NCBI GenBank assembly: GCA_014058105.1
Contig: JACGCM010000655.1
Coordinates: 2,417,001 to 2,481,000, forward strand
DNA from: Kingdonia uniflora
Lineage: Eukaryota > Streptophyta > Magnoliopsida > Ranunculales > Circaeasteraceae
Reading direction: 5' to 3'
DNA: 64,000 nucleotides
Positions 57,599 through 64,000 of the stretch are shown here, piece by piece. A program made the translations under genes and the position numbers. The notes under the pieces are model-generated. The model searched no databases. It was not told the origin of the DNA and was given only the letters and a program-made list of their open reading frames with translations. Position 1 is the stretch's first letter. Each line of letters starts with the position of its first letter.

Positions 57599-57684
57599 GC
57601 TGGTCCAGTAAGATGCTGGTCCAGTAAGATGTTCCGTAGTCGTGGTCAATGAGATGCTGGTCCAGTAAGATGCTACGTAGTCGG
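57599..57684. repeat. GCTGGTCCAGTAAGATG array
   Basis: GCTGGTCCAGTAAGATG occurs at 57599, 57615 and 57657, and a diverged CGTGGTCAATGAGATG sits between the last two. GTAGTCG follows near 57637 and 57677. Confidence 0.85.
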
Positions 57685-60460
57685 TCTTTAAAAGAGTCTG
57701 ATTGGCTCATGCGGATCGCCCCAGGGCACAGACGCGTATGGGTCTTCTAAACTACTATCATAGAAACCTCACTTCCCCCTTTTTGCTGCCTCCTATGTGT
57801 CGATCCGGCATTCGCCATCCCATAAGACGCTGGCACACCCGTGGCTCTCTTTACTACGAAGCTTTTTCACTACGCTATCAGAGGAGCAACAGGCCCAGCT
57901 TTTTCACTACGCGCTATCAGGAGCACCAGGCCCAGGAAACTACCCGCTATAGACATTACAAGGATCCTTCGCTGAGGACGCTCTTCTATAGACCGGTCAT
58001 AGTCGAATAGGTGCAACGCCCGAAACTACCCGCAATGCTTCGCCTTGCTTTTGGCCTAGCTTTTTGAAAATCCCTATCCCTAAAACACACCCATGCCTCT
58101 AAAACTACGCTACAGAAGTGGGTAGTTTGGGACACTTGCGTACGTGGAAAAGAAGCTACTTTAAGCTACTTGAAACTTGCGTACGGCTACCTCAATTTCG
58201 TCCGACTCTTATTTAACTCTTTTTAAAGCTTGCGCAAGCCCTAGAACCTCATTCGTTTGCCTCCAGTAGGCTATTTTGAAGACGGCTGTGATCCTAAACT
58301 ACGCAGCAAGTCACGACCTAATGTCGCCTTTCATCATTGACCTAAGAATGGCAATTGCTCGGTAGGCCTTTTCTCTCTGGTTGACCTGCTCTCTAAAGCT
58401 ATCTACTGGCAGATATTTCTTTCCCACCGTACGCAAGTCTGTTAAAAAATAGCTCTCTAAAGCTACCTACTAAAGCCTCTTTTCCTTTGTACCTTTAAAC
58501 GTACGCAAGTCACGCTTTCTTTCTTTCCTCTTTCGAACGATGTCCTCCAAACTACTCCCGTACGGTTGACTGCTTGCTACCGCTACCCTTCTTTCTTCTA
58601 CGCTCTCTTAATCTACTCTCCGAGATCTCGTTTTCGCCATTGCTTTGCCGCTCGCCTTTTTTTTAAGACGCTACTAGGCCCCAACACCAGGTGACTAGTT
58701 TTTTAAGACTGGTGGGCCCCTAAAGAGGTAGTTAGTGAGCTGGGCTTTATAGTTACTTTCTTGCGACTAGAGCGTATTAAAGAAAAGCAACAGCGTTGCA
58801 CCAGCGGCTACATCCATAGTCAACGCTTTTTCACCCCGCCACCATGCCGATTAAAGAAAAGAGCTAGTGATTTACCACTACGTCGGCTAAAGCGTTGTGA
58901 GTCCCAGAGCTACTAGGCCTATATAGTCGCAGTAGCCGCCACAGCCTCGGTTAGGCTGCCTTGATCGTCACTCTTTTCTTTTGTCAACTCTCTTTCGTCA
59001 TGTGCTAGGTTTGTCGTCATGTGCGTAGTTTAGGATGTCAATCTTTTCTTTTGTTAAAAAATAGCTAGTTGGCAAAGAGTGAAGACCTACTATTACTACT
59101 ACTACTATAGGCTATTGGCTATTACTATAGGCAGGCTTGGCTTGGCTTTTCATTTCGTTTGACTCTTATTTGTAGTTTAGTACGCAAGTCTAACTCTTTT
59201 CTTTAATCCTGCTTTAAAGTAGTTTGTAGTTTGGGAACCGGAGCTTTCAAAAAAAAGCTCGTAGTTTAGGATCCGACCTATTTTAGCGCTAATGAGTTTG
59301 CCCGTACGCAAGTTTTAAACGTACGCAAGTCTGCGTTTTTGAAAGGCTTCTAAACCACGCCCCTTCTTTTTAGAGAGCGCCCTTTTCTTCATCTACGCTA
59401 TTCTAGCTATAATCTACGCCACTGGCTCCAAACTACAACTACTAAAAGTTGCGCGTACGTAAGTAAACTACAAAAACAAGCTTTAAACTCTTTTCTTTGT
59501 AGTTTAGGATCCTCTGCGTTTTTGATTTTCTTTTGGCTTTCTTAGAGTAGGGGCGGCCACCACTTTCTTGTCGAAAATTGCATGTCCTATCTTTCCTAGC
59601 TGTCAACAAGGATGATGGAAAATAGGACTGGCTTTCTTCGTAATGTCTATTTTTCGCTGTAAAAAAAAAACCATCTCCCTAAACTACAGCCCACTTCCGC
59701 GACTTACCCGAACTTCCAATCCAACTAGTTTGCCGCGAGGCGCACAACCCCAACTTGACAACCAGCAGGATCCTTGCTCCAAGGCTTTTTTACTCCTCTA
59801 GATCTCTTCTCTTATTTAACTCCTATCAAAGACAGATGATGGAATACAGTGGAATAATAGAAGATTAGAGTTTACGTACGCAAGTTGCGTGTAGTTTGAT
59901 TTCATTCCTACAGTGGAAAAGATGATGGAAAATGTAGTTTGGACACCAACTTGCGTACGGAAAATCCATCATCACTTGCGTACTTTTTGTTGAAAAGCGC
60001 TAAAACACACTCTAAACTACTTTCACCGTACGCAAGTTGTTTAGGATCCTACCTATCCTTAGTAGATTAGAAAGCTACCTTTGCATGTGAAGGATCCTTG
60101 CGAACCAGGAGTGTGCTGTAGTCAGGTATTAGAGCGCCTTTCGGTGCGCGAATAGCTATTCCAACTGTAGAAAAAGTGGGAGATGAAAAAAAAGATAAAA
60201 CCTACCAGAAAGTGACGGACGACTGGAAAGTGAGAGATGACCGAAAAGTCTAGGGCATCCCAACTACCCTTTTTCTAGACCCTATAGCACCCTATAGCAT
60301 CGCGCCATTACCGCTCCAAACTACCTAAAAATTATATAGGTCTCGCTTCAACGCTTTGGACCCTCTTTTTAAAACAACACACCCAACGCGGCTTTGTTAA
60401 CAGCGGGGAAAAGGAAGGGGTCTGGTAAAAAAAGAGGATCCTAGCTATCCCTGCAGCTTT
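57685..60460. other. Repeat mosaic, no gene
   Basis: Words are dense, especially 58.1-58.5 and 59.1-60.1 kb. A short ACT/TAC run is at about 59093-59116. The composite at 59862-59948 pairs with 30089-30182. Duplicated CCAGCTTTTTCACTACG(C) contexts are near 57895. Confidence 0.65.
59862..59948. repeat. Dispersed composite, partner of 30089-30182
   Basis: It shares two long segments with the partner but has GTAGTTTGATTTCATTCC in the gap and lacks the second GTAGTTTGTAGTT. Confidence 0.88.
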
Positions 60461-63050
60461 TTGCCCAGTCATAAGAAGTGGACCTTTCGCTACCTTGTGA
60501 TTTCTTGGGACTTGCGTACGTCAAAAGCAAGGCATCTGGAACACACCCCGGTCTTAATGCAAGGATCCTTCAAGCCATTCAAGAGCGCGTGTTGCTTTCT
60601 ATCCATAGCTAACGCTCTGTATCTGGGTTCTAATCACTATGCTAACGTAGTGCTAATGCCTAGTTGTCGTTGGTAGAGCCGCCTTTTTTCTCGGGCTGGC
60701 GCGCCTAATCTACTAAAAACAGACACGAAACCAAACCATCGTTATTTGTTCTTGAACCTAGTCTATTAAGCGTTGCACTGGTGGAAATCTATAAAGACGC
60801 ATAAAGAATTTGAGGTCAAGGAGTGTGTTGGAGAGGCAAGATCGAAAAAGGGGTAGTTTGGAAGCAAAAGCGTTGGAAAAACTTGCGTACGAAGATCGGC
60901 GTAACTCTAAAAAGTAGATAAGGGGAAGAAAATAAAAAAATAGAAGCGTTGGAAAAATAGGACCAAATCAAAAGCTATCCTTTCTCCGTAGTGGTCATCC
61001 GGGAAGTGGGAAAGCGCTTCTCTGTACGCAAGTTCCGAAAAAAAAAACACCCGGTTCCTCTTCTTTCGTTCTTTCGTAGTGGTAAAAAAAAACCATGCAC
61101 CCCCCCTTGCTAACGATGTCTATAAAGATGACCTAGCCTTTTTTGCGATGCCACCTGTGTGTTGTAGAAGAGATGACCTAGCTTTTTTTGCGATGCCACC
61201 TGGTAGTTGAACTCCGTGAGATTCCATTGGTTCTTTGATTGACATAGCTCCAATCGCACAAGACTGAACTCTACATAGGCGATGCGTAGAGCGTTGACCT
61301 CTAGAATGCAAGGGTCCTGAAAGGGAGGCAAGCCTTATGACCACGGCCAAAAAAGCCAAAGGATCAAAAACAAAAGGGATGACGGAGTCTTTTGATAGCT
61401 CGTCGAAAATAGCTCCAAACTACAAACTACGGATCCTTCCTAACATTTAGCCCTTATTTAACTCCTTAAAAACCTTAAAAAGCCCTAGACAGACGCACTA
61501 CGAAAGACTTTGGTCCTAGCAATCTGACGCTCCAAATTTGGAGCAGGACTTTTATCCGGCCCAAATCGCTCAAATGGAAAAGCATTAGACCACTACCATG
61601 CCGTGCTTTGAAAGGCGGGAGCAAGTATGTACGCTAAGACTATCTTAGTAGCGCCACTAAGAAGAGTGAGTTGCTTAGATAGTTTTAAGGGGCGCAAAAG
61701 GGAGTCGCCATGTATCGGCCCCAATCAGCTAGAGGACGCTGATACTAGAAGCAACGTGTTGAATAGCTACACCTAGGATCCTTGAAAGACAACCAAAGTT
61801 TAGCTCCACTCCAAAGCATCTACCTTTGCTAAAGGTTTTACACCACTCTCCAAGGTTTTACACCTGTAAAACCTTTAGCTCTTTTCTTTAATCTTTCATG
61901 TCGATCCCGTTTAAAACTATCTAAAACACACCCTTTTTTTAGGGAGCCTTTGGTAGGGCCGTACTCTGGCCAAACCTTTTGAACTAGAGTCAAAATGAGG
62001 ATTGCACTCGGCTCTCGTCTTGGTAAGGTAGAGCTCCTTTTTTTTCTCAGAAGGATCCTTGAACCTATTCTCATACTCTGCCTCTCATCAAGTGCTTGTA
62101 GCCAAGGATCCTTGTGTTTTAGACGGGGTCTTTTTTTTTTGGCGCTAGCTAGGCGTGGTATCTTATTGGTCCTTGCGTCTCATTTTCTGGGGCTTATTTT
62201 TGGCATTCAAAGATCCGGGAGTGGTTTGTAGTTTGGAGTAGCGTTTCCTTGGTTTAGGCCGCTGTTGCAATTCATGGGCCCAAACATTTGAGGCGTCAAG
62301 CCCTTGGCGTAAAAGACCTGGGGATCAGTGACTCTGGAGTAGCCTAGTCGAGCAGCACTAACGTCGTTGTATGCTCGGTTCAGGGTTTGTATCAAAAGAG
62401 GAATAGGATCAAAGCTAGCAACGCTTCTTCTATCTTTGAAAGGGCGAGATAGTTTCAAAAATGATAAGACAAACTCGGGGGAAAAACTGGCTCCAGCTTT
62501 TAGAGCTCCATAATTAGACTTCTAAACCACAAAAAAGCGACTCTTCGTACGCAAGTTTAGAAAAGAGAGGTCTAGTTGCTAAGTAAGGCGCCTTTTCGTG
62601 TCGCTGCTAAAGAAGAAAAGGAAAGTTCGTGTCGCAGTCTTTTTTCCGCCATGTCGCAGTCTTTTGTGTCGCAGTCTCAACCTTTAGAAGGAAAGCTCGT
62701 GTCGCTGCTGAGGTCTTGAAGAAGGAAAGTTCGTGTCAGAGCTAACGTGAATCTATCAAGAACCTAGGCCTTGTGCCAAGGATCCTACCTTGCGCGTACG
62801 GCTCTCTCTTTTTCCCCTAGCCTCAAAGCGTTGCAAGACTTCAAGGGGAGGTTCATAAAGTGAGAGTTTCCTCTAGGCTTCCCTGACCCACTTGCTTTTG
62901 ACCCGGGTGTGGTCTTTGACTAGTAGAATGCTACCTATCTTTACTGTGCCTCGAGGATCCTTCATGTAAGGTTTTTACCCTTTCGTATCAGCTGGAGAGA
63001 AAGGAGCATAGGTTGGCGGAAAATAGCCTATGAAAGAAAAGCAACGTTAC
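60461..63050. other. Mosaic and ordinary sequence, no gene
   Basis: A 45-bp tandem duplication (AGATGACCTAGC(C)TTTTTTG then CGATGCCACCTG) is at 61126-61202. A spaced GGAAAGTTCGTGTCGC/GTCGCAGTCTTTT cluster is at about 62590-62740. GGATCCTTG words sit near 61789, 62054, 62107 and 62782. No gene is recognised. Confidence 0.6.
61126..61202. repeat. 45-bp tandem duplication
   Basis: AGATGACCTAGC starts at 61126 and 61171, followed by a T-run and GCGATGCCACCTG. The two T-runs differ in length. Confidence 0.88.
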
Positions 63051-63133
63051 TTGGTCTGTCGTATCCCTATATATGCCGCCAAGTGAAAACCTAACTAGCT
63101 GTTGGTCTTATAAACGCGCATACGACAGACCAA
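63051..63133. repeat. Perfect 14-bp inverted repeat with 55-nt loop
   Basis: TTGGTCTGTCGTAT (63051-63064) and ATACGACAGACCAA (63120-63133) are exact complements. The surrounding 150 bases lack the common words, so this hairpin is not one of the mosaic elements. Confidence 0.85.
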
Positions 63134-64000
63134 AGAAATAGAGAGCTGAGGAAGCCGTAGTTTAAAAGAGTAAAGGAGTGTGTTTTAGAACCTACGGCGA
63201 AAGCGAGAGATCCGCATTATAAAGAGGTTTTGCGCAGAATGGAAGTTCTATAGTGATGTGGGATGGGGTCGAATACGCCGGCCTTACCTTGTGCTTGTCC
63301 AACACACTACTAGTTAATCCTTTCCCAGCCTGGTGGTCATGTTGATAGTCTCTTCTGTACCTATGCGCGTATCTGTTCTACAGTCTCCTAAACGAAGAGA
63401 TGCCCTTAGCCCCTATCTACCTATCCATACTAGCTAGGATCCTTCTTCTTGGGCTGTACCGCGCTCCCAGGCTTCTAAAAAAAAGCAGTGGTTGTAGTTT
63501 GGAGCCACATCGAAGGATCCTTGGCTTTCGTCTAGGTCCGTAGAAATAGCTAAGAAGAAGGGCGACTCCGTGCTATAAGGGTTAGCACCGTTATAAATAG
63601 TGAATTGTAATGTATATAGAAGCCGATTCTTTTGGCTCTTGTTGGAAGCAAAGGAGTTTGACCTCTTTTCCATATAACAAAAACTAGTACAAAAGAAAAG
63701 AGGCTTTAAGTAGTTTGTAGTTTGGAGTGCTATAAGGGTTGAGGCGGAGCTAACACTTTATAGAGAGGCTTTAAGTAGTTTGTAGTTTGGAGCTTGCGCA
63801 AGCTTGCGCAAGCCAGAAGGTAGTTTAGCAACAGAATAGGTAGGATCCAAACTACAAACTACGAGCAAACTCATTAGCGCAAGAATAGGTAGGATCCAAA
63901 CTACAAACTACGTGCTATTTTTTGTAGTTTGTAGTTTAGAGTTACCCTTTTAAAACATGGGTTACTCTAAAAAAAGTAGTGGGTAATGTCTGGGGGCGAC
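63134..64000. other. Repeat mosaic to the window end
   Basis: AAGTAGTTTGTAGTTTGGAG is repeated at 63709 and 63773, and AGGATCCAAACTACAAACTA at 63843 and 63890. A tandem GCTTGCGCAA unit is at 63792-63811. No gene is recognised. Confidence 0.65.

Overview
The window looks like non-coding DNA from a very large, repeat-rich mitochondrial genome of a green plant, more likely a seed plant. Three things point there: a degraded but clear tRNA-Asp-like sequence close to plastid-type trnD, a reading frame that may derive from a linear-plasmid type B DNA polymerase (common debris in plant mitochondria), and large intergenic space full of short direct and inverted repeats at moderate GC. I cannot name the species. 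Expanded conifer or Silene-type mitogenomes are the kind of place I would look first. I found no intact standard mitochondrial gene: no recognisable nad, cox, cob, atp, rps/rpl, ccm, rRNA or complete tRNA, and no CRISPR array.

The dominant content is a mosaic of a small vocabulary of short words used hundreds of times on both strands. The main ones are CGTACGCAAGT / ACTTGCGTACG (roughly 150 copies by eye, including variants), AGGATCCT (an 8-bp palindrome, often followed by AAACTAC or TGG), CTAAACTAC / GTAGTTTAG and the longer GTAGTTTGTAGTTTGGA, CTAAAACACAC / GTGTGTTTTAG, CCGTAATGTATATTTTAGG, TTTGTCTATAG / CTATAGACA, ATTAAAGAAAAGAGCTA, and TTTTAAA-type linkers. Most have a self-complementary core (CGTACG, GGATCC, CTATAG, AGCGCT, TTGCGCAA). 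Several loci share long flanks but carry a different word at the same position, so the words behave like exchangeable cassettes. Most of the open reading frames are chance products of this vocabulary, recurring as peptides such as RTQV, VRKF and YAS.

Layout. 1-7.2 kb: dense mosaic, with a 54-bp tandem array near 1.5 kb. 7.7 kb: trnD-like pseudogene. 8-13 kb: mosaic, with a 142-codon frame at 10.1-10.6 kb whose second half is repeat-poor. 13.8-14.1 kb: repeat-poor island. 14-20 kb: mosaic, with a perfect 23-bp inverted repeat at 17.46 kb. 20.4-20.65 kb: second island. 21-33 kb: mosaic with many two- to five-copy tandem repeats. 33.34-34.09 kb: C-rich island with a GC-capped hairpin. 36.5-36.7 and 40.6-41.1 kb: further islands. 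42.26-42.86 kb (minus strand): the polymerase-like fragment, interrupted in frame by one copy of the CGTACGCAAGT word. 43-64 kb: mosaic with local tandem duplications.

No operon or pathway can be assembled. The biological interest is the exchangeable-word architecture, the small hairpin elements with alternative loops, and what process spreads them.
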